A stretch of DNA of 64,000 bases from an uncultured Alphaproteobacteria bacterium (GTDB taxonomy: Bacteria > Pseudomonadota > Alphaproteobacteria > RF32 > CAG-239). A program made the position numbers and the translations under genes. A model generated the notes under the pieces. It did no database searches. It had not been told where the DNA came from and saw only the letters and a program-made list of their open reading frames with translations. The DNA is taken from positions 12,876-76,875 of the forward strand of contig CAKQNT010000007.1 of NCBI GenBank assembly GCA_934255405.1, written 5' to 3'. Positions 7,862 to 16,443 of the stretch are shown piece by piece. The number at the start of each line of letters is the position of its first letter. Position 1 is the first letter of the stretch.

Positions 7862-8731
7862 CTACAATCTCTCTGTCAAAAGCAGCGCCGCGCCGAGCAT
7901 TCCGGCATTATTCTCAAATTTTGCCTGCTTAAGCGCAAAAGGCTGGGTCAGAATCTCGCTGTTTGCCTGTTTGTTGAGTTTTTCATATTCAACAAACTGC
8001 GCCATTGAGCCGGAGAGCACCACCACCTCGGGGTCAAACAAATTTCCCACCATAACCAAAGCGTTTTCCAAACAGCTTTGCCAGTGGTCAAACGCCGCCC
8101 GCGCTTTCTGATTTCCATCTTTGATTCCGCGGATAACATCATAGCTGGTTGAATCCGGTGACATATAAATTTTGGCATCGGTAGTCAAGGCGTTGCCGGA
8201 AACATAGGTTTCCAAACAGTCATACATTCCGCAACCGCACTTACGCTCGTGTCCGCTGTCAAAGCGCACGTGCATTTCTCCTGCCGAACCGGATTTTCCT
8301 TTTAGCAATCTCCCGTTAACAATAATTCCTGCGCCCACGCCGGTCCCGAGAGTAAGCACAATCGCGTCTTTGGTTCCCTGAGCGGCGCCGAGCTTAAACT
8401 CTGCCCAAGCTGCGGCATTTGCGTCATTTTCCAACAAAATCGGTTTGCCGGTCAAAGACAAAAAGTCCAGCTGATCATATCCCTCCGGCAGGTTGCCGGT
8501 GCGCCCGATTATTTTGGTGTTCTCATTGTTGATGGGGCCGGCGGTAGCAATCGCCACGCCGTCAATCTCGTCTTCAGAGCCCTTGATTACCGTTTTTAAT
8601 AGTTCATATATGCCGGCTGAAGTTTTTGGCGTGGTTACTTTGATAATTTCGTTGGTAAATTCGCCTTTTTCATTGATGATTGCATACGCGATTTTGGTTC
8701 CGCCAATATCAAATGCCAAAACTTTTTTCAT
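7862..8731 (-). CDS. ROK-family sugar kinase
   Basis: A cytoplasmic ATP-dependent hexose kinase (glucokinase, N-acetylmannosamine or fructokinase type). Motifs: phosphate-binding DIGGTK (8-13), catalytic Asp103 in ENDANAAA, LGTGVGAG (128-135), sugar-binding GEMH with Glu152 and His154, and the ROK zinc site His161, Cys165, Cys167 and Cys172 (HERKCGCGMYDC). Length 289 is standard. AGAGGTG ribosome site. An 8-bp inverted repeat TAAGATAT..ATATCTTA lies upstream at about 8748-8783. The exact sugar is not predictable. Confidence 0.85.
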   Translation of the reverse strand: MKKVLAFDIGGTKIAYAIINEKGEFTNEIIKVTTPKTSAGIYELLKTVIKGSEDEIDGVAIATAGPINNENTKIIGRTGNLPEGYDQLDFLSLTGKPILLENDANAAAWAEFKLGAAQGTKDAIVLTLGTGVGAGIIVNGRLLKGKSGSAGEMHVRFDSGHERKCGCGMYDCLETYVSGNALTTDAKIYMSPDSTSYDVIRGIKDGNQKARAAFDHWQSCLENALVMVGNLFDPEVVVLSGSMAQFVEYEKLNKQANSEILTQPFALKQAKFENNAGMLGAALLLTERL

Positions 8732-8809
8732 TTTTCACCTCTATATAAGATATAATCATAAATTATTATAATCATATCTTATATTTACTAAAAAAGTTTG
8801 AAAGACTGA

Positions 8810-9358
8810 TTATTTTTGTTTGGCAAACCATTCTTCAGATTTTTGTTTGGTGTTAATTCGCCACAAATAATCAAAATGGGTCTGATAACTTTGCACCGCC
8901 TCTTTGTTGCGAATAAAAAACACGCAGTTTTCGCTGTTTTTTTCCGAGGCGTGGTTTGTCCAGTTATAAGAGCCGGTGGTTGCCTTATTGGCGTCAAAAA
9001 CCGCAAACTTGTTGTGTTCTATTTTGTTTTTGCTGTGCACCCTGATGTTGATTCCCTGACGATGCAGATATTTTACTTTTGAAGCTTTGCCCGCCGCCTG
9101 CAGCCGATCCGTCAAAATCCTGATTTTTACGCCTCGTTTATCTGCTTTCAGCAATGCGTCGATTATTTGTTTGTTGTTGATTGAATATACTGCAACATCA
9201 ATCGTGCTTTTTGCGCCGTCTATCAGTCTGACAATTTTGTTTTCACATTCTCGCGACGGCGTGAATTTTATTTCAATTTTGGCCAGTGCGGCAGAGCACA
9301 TTGCTGTTGCCGCCATAAATATAACCGCGCACTGTAGACTTATTTTGCTGTATTTCAT
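8810..9358 (-). CDS. secreted phospholipase D-like nuclease (Nuc family)
   Basis: One HKD motif: His115, Lys117, Asp122, then GS (129-130) and Asn132 in EHNKFAVFD..TGSYNWTN. Single-HKD proteins such as Nuc/EndA-type endonucleases dimerise to build the active site. Residues 1-26 form a signal peptide ending at AALA, so it acts in the periplasm or outside. Length (182) is normal for Nuc. Start chosen for the signal peptide; the ribosome site is weak. Follows the ROK gene on the same strand but separated by about 80 bases upstream. Confidence 0.85.
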   Translation of the reverse strand: MKYSKISLQCAVIFMAATAMCSAALAKIEIKFTPSRECENKIVRLIDGAKSTIDVAVYSINNKQIIDALLKADKRGVKIRILTDRLQAAGKASKVKYLHRQGINIRVHSKNKIEHNKFAVFDANKATTGSYNWTNHASEKNSENCVFFIRNKEAVQSYQTHFDYLWRINTKQKSEEWFAKQK

Positions 9359-9467
9359 TCTGTTGTCACAATCAAAAATTGCTAATATTGCATATATTAT
9401 AATTAAAAGATTTTAATTATTCAACTAAAAAGCTATTTATAAAAAGTTAAATTTTAGACAAAATATC

Positions 9468-9496
9468 TTTACAAAGGCGCTACATTGTGGTATGTT
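9468..9496 (+). promoter_or_regulatory. promoter of the 173-residue orphan gene
   Basis: TTTACA (9468-9473) and TATGTT (9491-9496), 17 bases apart, 38 bases upstream of the ATG at 9535. Confidence 0.5.
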
Positions 9497-9534
9497 ATCA
9501 ATAGTTAACGTATTATAAATTAAAAATTATCATT

Positions 9535-10056
9535 ATGAATAAAAAAGAAATTTTTGGCCTTTTTGAGGCCATCACTACCTCAGGTCAGAACATCTTCGTC
9601 AATGACTTTGACGGTTGGGGAGAACGTGCGGAGATTCCAAGTTATGAGTTTATTTCCGCGATGGAAGGTAACGGTGTAAAAAGCCATGCCACAGATGAGG
9701 AATATATTCCGCAATATCGCACCATCCGCCGTGGCAATCACCTCAAGGTTCAGCTCCGTCAAGATGGACAGCTCATCAAGCGGTTTATCTTGGGCGAGCT
9801 TTTCCCCGATAACCACGTGGTCATTGTGACAAGTGGCGAGGCGCTCCGCTGGTTCGCACCAATCTTTGCTCTCAGATCAGAGCTAATAGATTGGCTGATG
9901 CTGGTGCATGAGTATTGCATTCTGCGCCAGAATCAAGGCAACCCCGTTCCATGGTATTGGGAGGAGGAGATGGTGGAACTGGCGAAGTTCTTCTATCGGA
10001 ACAACCCCGATAAGGAGAACGACAAAAGTATCTATGACTATCTTACAGATATCTAG
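9535..10056 (+). CDS. orphan protein of unknown function
   Basis: A soluble acidic protein of 173 residues with no signal peptide or motif I recognise; there is a Trp-rich stretch NPVPWYWEEEMVEL near residue 135. It is a single-gene unit with its own promoter (9468-9496) and a strong terminator (10077-10110). Codon choice (many ATC, TTC, CTC) differs by eye from the TTT/ATT-rich neighbours, hinting at transfer. No Shine-Dalgarno is visible before the ATG. Confidence 0.7.
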   Translation: MNKKEIFGLFEAITTSGQNIFVNDFDGWGERAEIPSYEFISAMEGNGVKSHATDEEYIPQYRTIRRGNHLKVQLRQDGQLIKRFILGELFPDNHVVIVTSGEALRWFAPIFALRSELIDWLMLVHEYCILRQNQGNPVPWYWEEEMVELAKFFYRNNPDKENDKSIYDYLTDI

Positions 10057-10076
10057 ATCCTTTGTCTCAACAAAAT

Positions 10077-10110
10077 AACGCTGACAGTTCAAAACTGCCA
10101 GCGTTTTTTT
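10077..10110 (+). terminator. terminator of the orphan gene
   Basis: Twelve-base stem, AACGCTGACAGT (10077-10088) with ACTGCCAGCGTT (10094-10105), one mismatch, five-base loop, then seven T. Confidence 0.9.
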
Positions 10111-10241
10111 ATTATACGCATACACTTTTTGCATAGGTGTTTATATACCTGTTAAAGATATGCGGCTCCGGTTTGACAAAACAAGTTCTATATAATAAAA
10201 ACAATCCATTCTATATTTTATATTTAGGCGTCTTTGTTGGT

Positions 10242-11702
10242 ATGAAAAATTTACTAAAGAACAATTTTATTACTTTTTTGGCAGTCCACTTTGTTGTTTG
10301 GTGCTGTGTTCCTCTGTTGCGCGCCAGTTTGCCCATGGATAGCATAGAGGCGGTTATATGGGGGCAATACTGCGGTTGGGGAACCAACAAGCATCCGCCG
10401 CTTTCCGGTTTTCCGGCGGCGTGGTTTTATGATTGGTTTGGCAATGCCGGAATATATATATTGAGCCAAGTATGCGTTTTGCTTGGGTTTATCTATATCT
10501 ACAAGCTCGCCAAGTGCTTTTTGGAAGAAAAAAAAGCGGTGTTGGCGGTGATGATGCTGGAGGGCGTGATTTATTACGGCTTCAGTTCTATGGAATATAA
10601 TGTCAATGTGTTGTCATTGGCATTGTGGCCGGCAACCGTTTATTACTTTTATCTGGCATTGCAAGATAAAAAATGGTCGCATTGGGCTCTCACCGGTCTG
10701 TTTGCCGGACTAAATGTTTTGAACAAATATGTCAGCGGTGTGTTGTTGCTGTGTATGGCGGCATATATGTTATTTACGCCGCAGGGGCGCGCCAGGTTCA
10801 AAACCTTTGGTCCGTATCTTACTTTTGCGGTTTTTATGGCGGTTGTGGCGCCGCATTTGTTCTGGCTTTATGAATATGATTTTTTTGTTCTCGATTATTT
10901 CAACGCCCGCACCGCTCCGGTGAGCACTGATACAATGTGGCAAGAGGTTGCCAAACATTTTTATTTTCCGCTCAAGTTTTTGCTGGCTCAAGCGTTGTTT
11001 GCGCTATTGGCATTAGTCATATATTTTGCGGCTTATGGCAAGGCAGAAAATACCTCGCAAAAAATCACTCCTCAAGCGCTTCGTTTTTTGAAGTATATGG
11101 GAGTGTTGCCGGTTTTGGTTTTTGTCGCGGTTGCTTTTATTTTTGGTATAAAGATGAAAAGCATGTGGGGATTTCCGGTAATGTATATGCTGGGGATTTT
11201 GTTGTTTGTGTATTATCCGTTTCGGCTAACCGAGCGATTGTATCACAATATGCTTAAATCGGTTTATGCCGTTATGGCGTTGCTGGCTTTTGTCGCAATA
11301 ATAATTATTGTTTTTGGCAAAAGTGAAAAATTCAATTTTGTCGGAGCGGAGTTTGCCGAGAATATGAATGAGATTTGGCGGCAACAAACCGGTCGTGATT
11401 TAGATTATGTCGGCGGAGAGATTTGGTATATCTCCAATGTCGCACTCTATGGAAAACATCACCCCAAGCCGGTGGCGGAAATGAATCCCAGCTATAATCC
11501 GTGGTTTTCGGCACAAGATATTGCCCAAAAAGGCGCGTTGGTTGTTTTTTCATCAAAAAATCGAATTTTTGAATTGCAAGAGACATACCCCAATATTAGC
11601 AAACCGTACGAATATAAGCTTGAAATTAAAAACAAAGCGGGTAGGATAGAGAACAAAACAATTTATTATGGTTTCTTAAACCCAGAGGAAAACAATGACT
11701 AA
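10242..11702 (+). CDS. GT39-type membrane glycosyltransferase (ArnT/PMT-like)
   Basis: An integral membrane protein (486 residues) with about ten hydrophobic segments. The first periplasmic loop has the family arrangement of an acidic residue pair (PMDSIEAVIWGQ) and a conserved HPPL motif (GTNKHPPLSGF), as in enzymes that move sugars from undecaprenyl- or dolichyl-phosphate donors to lipids or proteins. ATG 10242 is chosen because the 35 upstream in-frame codons are AT-rich and uncharacteristic. It overlaps the next gene by eight bases. Together with the GT2, deacetylase and GtrA genes it looks like a lipid-linked sugar modification pathway. Confidence 0.8.
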   Translation: MKNLLKNNFITFLAVHFVVWCCVPLLRASLPMDSIEAVIWGQYCGWGTNKHPPLSGFPAAWFYDWFGNAGIYILSQVCVLLGFIYIYKLAKCFLEEKKAVLAVMMLEGVIYYGFSSMEYNVNVLSLALWPATVYYFYLALQDKKWSHWALTGLFAGLNVLNKYVSGVLLLCMAAYMLFTPQGRARFKTFGPYLTFAVFMAVVAPHLFWLYEYDFFVLDYFNARTAPVSTDTMWQEVAKHFYFPLKFLLAQALFALLALVIYFAAYGKAENTSQKITPQALRFLKYMGVLPVLVFVAVAFIFGIKMKSMWGFPVMYMLGILLFVYYPFRLTERLYHNMLKSVYAVMALLAFVAIIIIVFGKSEKFNFVGAEFAENMNEIWRQQTGRDLDYVGGEIWYISNVALYGKHHPKPVAEMNPSYNPWFSAQDIAQKGALVVFSSKNRIFELQETYPNISKPYEYKLEIKNKAGRIENKTIYYGFLNPEENND

Positions 11703-12675
11703 ATCATCAGTAAGTATTGTGGTGTCTGCCTACAACGAAGAGGGAAATATAGAGCCCTTATATAAGGAATTGCAAAAGGTTCTTTCTACCATCAAACTGG
11801 ATAAAAAAGAAATTATTTTTGTAGACGACGGAAGTTCGGATCAAACTTATGAAAAGTGCAAAGCACTGCAGCAAAAAGACGCTGGTGTAAAGATTGTCCA
11901 TCTTAAACGTAATTTTGGTCATGAAATCGCTATGACCGCCGGTATGGACTATTCCTCCGGAGATGCGGTGATTTTTATGGATGCAGATTTGCAACATCCG
12001 CCGCTTTATATCAAGCAGATGATAGAAGAGTGGCAAAACGGCATGGATATTGTCCTGACCAGACGAGTAGACAATGTTGACACTTCAGCGTTTTACAAAT
12101 TCTGCGCCAAGAGTTTTTATAAAATTCTCAATATGCTTTCAGATACAAAAATTCCCGAAAAAACTCCGGATTTTAGGCTGATTGACCGTAAATATGTAGA
12201 TTTTTTGAAAAACTTTAACGAGCAAGACCGCCTGTTTCGCGGATTGTTGAGCTGGATTATGCCGCATGACAAGGTCAAAGTTATTGACTTTGTGGCGCCG
12301 GAACGCTTGAGCGGGCAGTCAAAATATAATTTTAGCAAAAGTTTGCAACTGGCTCTAAACTCGATTGTGCAGTTTTCGGTCAAGCCGTTGCGTTTTTCTG
12401 CATATTTTGGGATGTTTTCGGCATTTGTTGCCGGCTTGCTGGGCTTATATGTTATTGGCGAGCACTTTGTTCTTCATCGTCCGACCCCCGGCTATGCTAC
12501 CATCATGACAACGGTGATTTTTTTGGGTTCGGTTCAGCTGATTGTTTTGGGGATTATTGGCGAATATATCGGCAAGATTCACATGGAAGTAAAAAAACGT
12601 CCGCTATATATGGCAGATTTTGAAACCGGAGAAGATATAAAAAAGGTTGTCCGCAATGGTAAAAAAGATATTTAA
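11695..12675 (+). CDS. GT2 polyprenyl-phosphate glycosyltransferase (DPM1/GtrB-like)
   Basis: Makes a polyprenyl-phosphate sugar at the cytoplasmic face of the membrane. GT-A motifs are clear: VSAYNEEGNI near the N-terminus, VDDGSSD and the metal-binding FMDADLQHPP. Two C-terminal transmembrane segments (around residues 230-255 and 265-295) match ArnC/GtrB. Length 326 is standard. It overlaps both neighbours, so the operon is tightly coupled. GtrB-type enzymes usually work with a GtrA flippase, which is encoded two genes downstream. Confidence 0.9.
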   Translation: MTKSSVSIVVSAYNEEGNIEPLYKELQKVLSTIKLDKKEIIFVDDGSSDQTYEKCKALQQKDAGVKIVHLKRNFGHEIAMTAGMDYSSGDAVIFMDADLQHPPLYIKQMIEEWQNGMDIVLTRRVDNVDTSAFYKFCAKSFYKILNMLSDTKIPEKTPDFRLIDRKYVDFLKNFNEQDRLFRGLLSWIMPHDKVKVIDFVAPERLSGQSKYNFSKSLQLALNSIVQFSVKPLRFSAYFGMFSAFVAGLLGLYVIGEHFVLHRPTPGYATIMTTVIFLGSVQLIVLGIIGEYIGKIHMEVKKRPLYMADFETGEDIKKVVRNGKKDI

Positions 12676-13492
12676 TGCCGATGATTTTGGGGCAACCCGC
12701 GGCATAAATCAGGCGGTGGCCAAGGCGTATCATGAGGGGATATTGAATAGCACCAGCATTATGATTAGCCTTGATTTTGTTGCGGAGGCGCTGGAATTGG
12801 CTCAAAAAATGCCGAATTTAGACATCGGTTTGCACCTTAACCTCACCAACGAGCGAGCAGTCTCAAACCCCAAGGATATTCCGCTTTTGGCTGATGAAAA
12901 GGGGCGCTTTAAGCATGGGTTTGTCAACTTGTTGCTGTTGTCGATATTTAGGTTTAGGCAGTTTCGGCGAGAGGTTGAATTAGAAACTCGCGCCCAGATA
13001 GAAAAGGCGCAAAAATATGGCATCAAGCTCAGCCATATCGACAGTCATCGCCATATTCATCATATTCCTCTGATTTTTGGCGTTGTCAAAAAACTGGCGC
13101 GAGAATATCAGATTCCCCGAATACGAGTGGTTAACGAAAATATATTCAATACCCTAAAGTCAAACCGAGACAAAAGCTATCTCAAAGACGGCGGATTGAT
13201 TAAATATCTGGTGCTGAGGAGTCTGGCGCTGTGGAATCGTATTTGGTTTAGGCATAAGACAGATACATATTTTTACAGCATTTTGTACACTTGCAAACTT
13301 TCTCGGGAGCGGTTTAAGAATCTGCGTGTTCCGCAAGGATACAAGGCTATTGAAGTCGGTATCCATCCGGCAATGCCTGAGATTGACGAGAAATACAAAT
13401 CAGAGCTGTTTGACCTAAATGTTTTGTCTCCATGGCGGAGCAAAGAACTGGAAACTTTGTTGGATAAGCATATTGCTGATGAAATCAGATGA
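12656..13492 (+). CDS. YdjC/ChbG-type carbohydrate deacetylase
   Basis: A metal-dependent sugar deacetylase (YdjC/ChbG/HpnK family). Metal and catalytic motifs: NADDFG (residues 7-12), DIGLHLNLT and HIDSHRHIHHIP; EVGIHPAMPE near the C-terminus completes the site. ATG 12656 lies inside the end of the GT2 gene with AAAAGG upstream. In an operon with an ArnT-like transferase and a DPM1-like enzyme, it could remove an N-acyl group from the lipid-linked sugar, as ArnD does in the Ara4N pathway, although it is a different family. That role is inference. Confidence 0.8.
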   Translation: MVKKIFNADDFGATRGINQAVAKAYHEGILNSTSIMISLDFVAEALELAQKMPNLDIGLHLNLTNERAVSNPKDIPLLADEKGRFKHGFVNLLLLSIFRFRQFRREVELETRAQIEKAQKYGIKLSHIDSHRHIHHIPLIFGVVKKLAREYQIPRIRVVNENIFNTLKSNRDKSYLKDGGLIKYLVLRSLALWNRIWFRHKTDTYFYSILYTCKLSRERFKNLRVPQGYKAIEVGIHPAMPEIDEKYKSELFDLNVLSPWRSKELETLLDKHIADEIR

Positions 13493-13911
13493 TTAGACTT
13501 TATAAACTAATTGAAGCGATTTGGTTCAAGATTAATCAAAAAATCCGTTTTCTGCTGGTTGGCGGTTTTAATACTGTTTTTGCCTATGGAGTTTTTGCGG
13601 CTTTATACGAGTTAGCTCGTATAAATTATAATTCCGCGCTGATTTTGCAATATTTTATTACCGTAAATGTGTCTTTTTTCACCATGCGATATTATGTTTT
13701 TCAAAGTCATGGCAATATCGGAGCAGAATACCTCAAGTCCTGGACGGTTTATATCGGAATGTATTTTTTTAATGCCTTTGCGCTGAATTTTTTTGTATGG
13801 ATTTTGGGGCTGTATCCGTTGGTCGGACAGGCGGCGTATCTTGTAATTTCTACGGTGCTGACTTTTCTGTTGCACAAATACTATTCGTTCCGCGAGAAGC
13901 AAACAGCCTGA
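13489..13911 (+). CDS. GtrA-family flippase-like membrane protein
   Basis: A 140-residue protein with four hydrophobic helices, including the family start QKIRFLLVGGFNTVFAYGVF and FFTMRYYVF, typical of GtrA, which is thought to move polyprenyl-phosphate sugars across the inner membrane. The ATG overlaps the deacetylase stop (ATGA). It ends the glycan operon; a terminator lies about 45 bases on. Confidence 0.85.
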   Translation: MIRLYKLIEAIWFKINQKIRFLLVGGFNTVFAYGVFAALYELARINYNSALILQYFITVNVSFFTMRYYVFQSHGNIGAEYLKSWTVYIGMYFFNAFALNFFVWILGLYPLVGQAAYLVISTVLTFLLHKYYSFREKQTA

Positions 13912-13939
13912 TATATCTTATTTTTTTTCTAGGCACATT

Positions 13940-13986
13940 GCAAGTTTTTGCTAAAAAAAGAGGTTGCATTTTTATGCAGCCTCTTT
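13940..13986. repeat. left direct repeat of the islet (attL-like), with terminator
   Basis: The 26 bases at 13940-13965 are identical to 19217-19242, and a further 13-base block (ATGCAGCCTCTTT) recurs just after. The repeat contains a hairpin, AAAGAGGTTGCAT with ATGCAGCCTCTTT, that works as a terminator for the glycan operon. The other copy is the terminator beside tRNA-Glu. Confidence 0.75.
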
Positions 13987-14023
13987 TGGATTTTATAAGA
14001 ATATTTGTTTTTTGCTGAAAATA

Positions 14024-14052
14024 TAGACAAAACTCAAAATATGTGGTAAAAT
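14024..14052 (+). promoter_or_regulatory. promoter of the KH-repeat gene
   Basis: TAGACA (14024-14029), 17-base spacer, TAAAAT (14047-14052), 35 bases before the ATG at 14087 and immediately inside the left repeat. Confidence 0.6.
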
Positions 14053-14086
14053 GCCTCCATACATTGCAACAAACAAGGAGATTAAA

Positions 14087-15754
14087 ATGGCTGAGAACCA
14101 GAACGAAAGTGATAAAGAAATTTATTGGTGCAGCATTAATGCTACCAACAAGATTCTTGCAGACAAGATGGAGGCGCGTGGATACCAATTAAAACATGTA
14201 GGTAACAGCTGTTTTGAAAGCAGAAATATCTATGTTATCAAAACAGAAGATGAGATTTTAACGCCTGAAGTCTTTGAAAAAATGCAACAAGATCTAGAAG
14301 AGTGCAAGTTAGAAGCTACAGAAGACAAATTAAAAGCATTCGATCAGTATTTTGATGAACAATCAGTAGATAAAAATAAAGTTTATTCTCTTGTTAAAAC
14401 AGGATACAATTATGATCAAACACGTATTCAAAATAGTGATAAATACGAAACAGTAGCGGAAGACATCATTGCTTATACAGGGGATGGCCGCACAGGCTAT
14501 CGCCATACATATCAAAGTTTGGTGTTTCACGTAGATCGAATAATAAATGATAAACGAAATTTTATTACAATAGAAGTACCGCAAAATATGATAGGTATGC
14601 TTGTTGGTAAAGGTGGTAGAAACATTAAAAAACTCGAGGAAAGATTTGGAAAAAGATTTAGAGTTGTGCAATCGGCCAAAGAAAAAGAAGAACAAAAAAT
14701 ACAAAAGCATAAAGAGGATTTGCAACAACTGCGCAGTGATGTGATAGACACCGTCGGCGACTTTGTTTTGACTGCCAACGAACAAGATTTGCAAAAAGCT
14801 GTCGTTGATTATATGGAAGTCAACAAACATTCTCTGCCTTTTATTCCTAGTGTTGAAGAGCTAAAAGGCATTTATGAGAGATTGTGCGAAGTAAAAGAGC
14901 TTAGAGTTGCCGAAGAAGCAGAAAGACGTCAAATGGCATTGGAATCATTACAAATCGATATAGAATATTCCTTTGGTAAAGATATAGTATCTTTTTCCGA
15001 CGCCGATGTTGCACAAAAAACGATTGATTATCTGAATGAAAATAAAGACAAGCTTCCGGTAAAACCCAACATGGAAGAGCTGAAAATCATGCAGCAAAAT
15101 TTATTAACCGAAAGAGATGAACGAATTGTAGAACAAAAACAAAGAAAGAAGTCTGCCAAAGAAAAAATGTATAGAGCGGCTGATAAAATTATTCACAATT
15201 TTGTTTATGAAAATGATCGTGCAATGCCCTCTGATGAGGTGCTAAAAGCAGGCATTGCTGACTTCTTAGAGCATAATTCAGATGATTCAGATCTTGCGAA
15301 AGTAGCAGACAATACCGAAAAAGAAATTATTTTGTTATTGCAAAAAGAAAGACATAAAGAGCAAGTGGCGGAGAAAAATTTTAATGATACTGCCACCAAA
15401 GTTCTGGAAAAATTTTTCCATGGCAATGAAAGTCGCGGCCATGGAAAAAAATTTTTCAGTATTATGGGAGAAAACAAACAGGCAGCTGCTTATGATCAAT
15501 TGGCAAACAGAATGATGGAAAAGTTGGGATTGTCGGCTGAAGAAGACTACCCTTTACCCACCATCAAATCTATTCAATATGATAAATGCCGTATAGGAAT
15601 TGAGGATTTTGAGAAAAGATATTCAGGAACCTGGAGTTATGATGAATATAGCTTACCAGAAACGAAAAAAGAGCAACCGGCAGAGGCAAAAGAGCCTACT
15701 TTGGCTAACTTAGCCGCACTTTGGGGGGCAAAACTGAAAACTCCTAAAAGGTAA
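14087..15754 (+). CDS. KH-domain protein with three helical repeats
   Basis: A 555-residue protein with no family I recognise as a whole. Residues 158-195 are a type KH nucleic-acid-binding domain: ITIEVPQNMIGMLVGKGG, with the GxxG loop at 174-177, then RNIKKLEERFGKRFRVV. C-terminal to it, three modules of about 70 residues (roughly 218-288, 289-360, 363-430) share a pattern of acidic helix, Asp-Tyr-Leu/Met-Glu-x-Asn-Lys, Leu-Pro, EELK and a charged ER/EQ-rich coiled coil. The N-terminal 150 residues are unassigned. AAGGAG seven bases before ATG 14087 fixes the start. First cargo gene of the islet; probably RNA-binding. Confidence 0.8.
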   Translation: MAENQNESDKEIYWCSINATNKILADKMEARGYQLKHVGNSCFESRNIYVIKTEDEILTPEVFEKMQQDLEECKLEATEDKLKAFDQYFDEQSVDKNKVYSLVKTGYNYDQTRIQNSDKYETVAEDIIAYTGDGRTGYRHTYQSLVFHVDRIINDKRNFITIEVPQNMIGMLVGKGGRNIKKLEERFGKRFRVVQSAKEKEEQKIQKHKEDLQQLRSDVIDTVGDFVLTANEQDLQKAVVDYMEVNKHSLPFIPSVEELKGIYERLCEVKELRVAEEAERRQMALESLQIDIEYSFGKDIVSFSDADVAQKTIDYLNENKDKLPVKPNMEELKIMQQNLLTERDERIVEQKQRKKSAKEKMYRAADKIIHNFVYENDRAMPSDEVLKAGIADFLEHNSDDSDLAKVADNTEKEIILLLQKERHKEQVAEKNFNDTATKVLEKFFHGNESRGHGKKFFSIMGENKQAAAYDQLANRMMEKLGLSAEEDYPLPTIKSIQYDKCRIGIEDFEKRYSGTWSYDEYSLPETKKEQPAEAKEPTLANLAALWGAKLKTPKR

Positions 15755-15779
15755 GATATACTTCATTCTTAATTAAAGG

Positions 15780-15810
15780 GCGGTAAGATTTCTTGCCGCT
15801 CTTTTGTTTT
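15780..15810 (+). terminator. terminator of the KH-repeat gene
   Basis: GCGGTAAG (15780-15787) pairs with CTTGCCGC (15792-15799), one G-T pair, four-base loop, followed by TCTTTTGTTTT. Confidence 0.8.
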
Positions 15811-15947
15811 TCCTTGGCAGGCTTATTAGGCAAAAAAGAGGTGAGCCAGACTTGAGAAAAATCGCCAGAACTTCGGTCATTAAAATCAACTTAGTATTTT
15901 ATGTCATATGCAGTGCTAATGCCGTTGAGAACACAAGGATTTAAGAA

Positions 15948-16325
15948 ATGACACAGATTTTTGGCCGAGCGTGGCTGTTAGGTCACATTGATTACGTTTG
16001 GAATAATCGGCACAAGCTACAAAACAGACATTGTGCCGAATTTGTTGTTACAGGGTTTGTTATCAATTCCTTCGTCTGCCCTTATTATGGCTACGCGATT
16101 GATAAAATAACCCTCGGAAACCTAATCAAACTATGGAACAATGGCTTTACTTATAAAGATTTTCCATTAGTTAACTACCGAATATCCCATGGCGATAGTT
16201 CCACCAACATCGCCTACATCTACCGCGGCAAGGTTTTTAGTCATAGATTTCCTTATTCAGATCCAGATAAATACATTCCAACGGAGGAAGTGAGGAAGAT
16301 TTTAAAAGATTTGCGGAAGCTATGA
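15948..16325 (+). CDS. small orphan protein in the islet
   Basis: A 125-residue protein, no recognised family and no membrane segment. It is rich in Tyr, Phe and Asn (for example CPYYGYAIDK, IAYIYRGKVFSHRF). An AAGGA ribosome site lies ten bases before the ATG. It stands between the KH gene's terminator and the ATPase gene, 118 bases ahead of the latter, so could belong to the same transcript as the ATPase pair. Confidence 0.6.
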   Translation: MTQIFGRAWLLGHIDYVWNNRHKLQNRHCAEFVVTGFVINSFVCPYYGYAIDKITLGNLIKLWNNGFTYKDFPLVNYRISHGDSSTNIAYIYRGKVFSHRFPYSDPDKYIPTEEVRKILKDLRKL

Positions 16326-16443
16326 ATAATGCCAATTATTCATACAATCTTATATAAAGTAAAAATATTTAAAAACTTAATATTACTTGTTGCATTTTTT
16401 TTATACACACGTATATTACTACTATAATTTCGCGGAAATAGAT

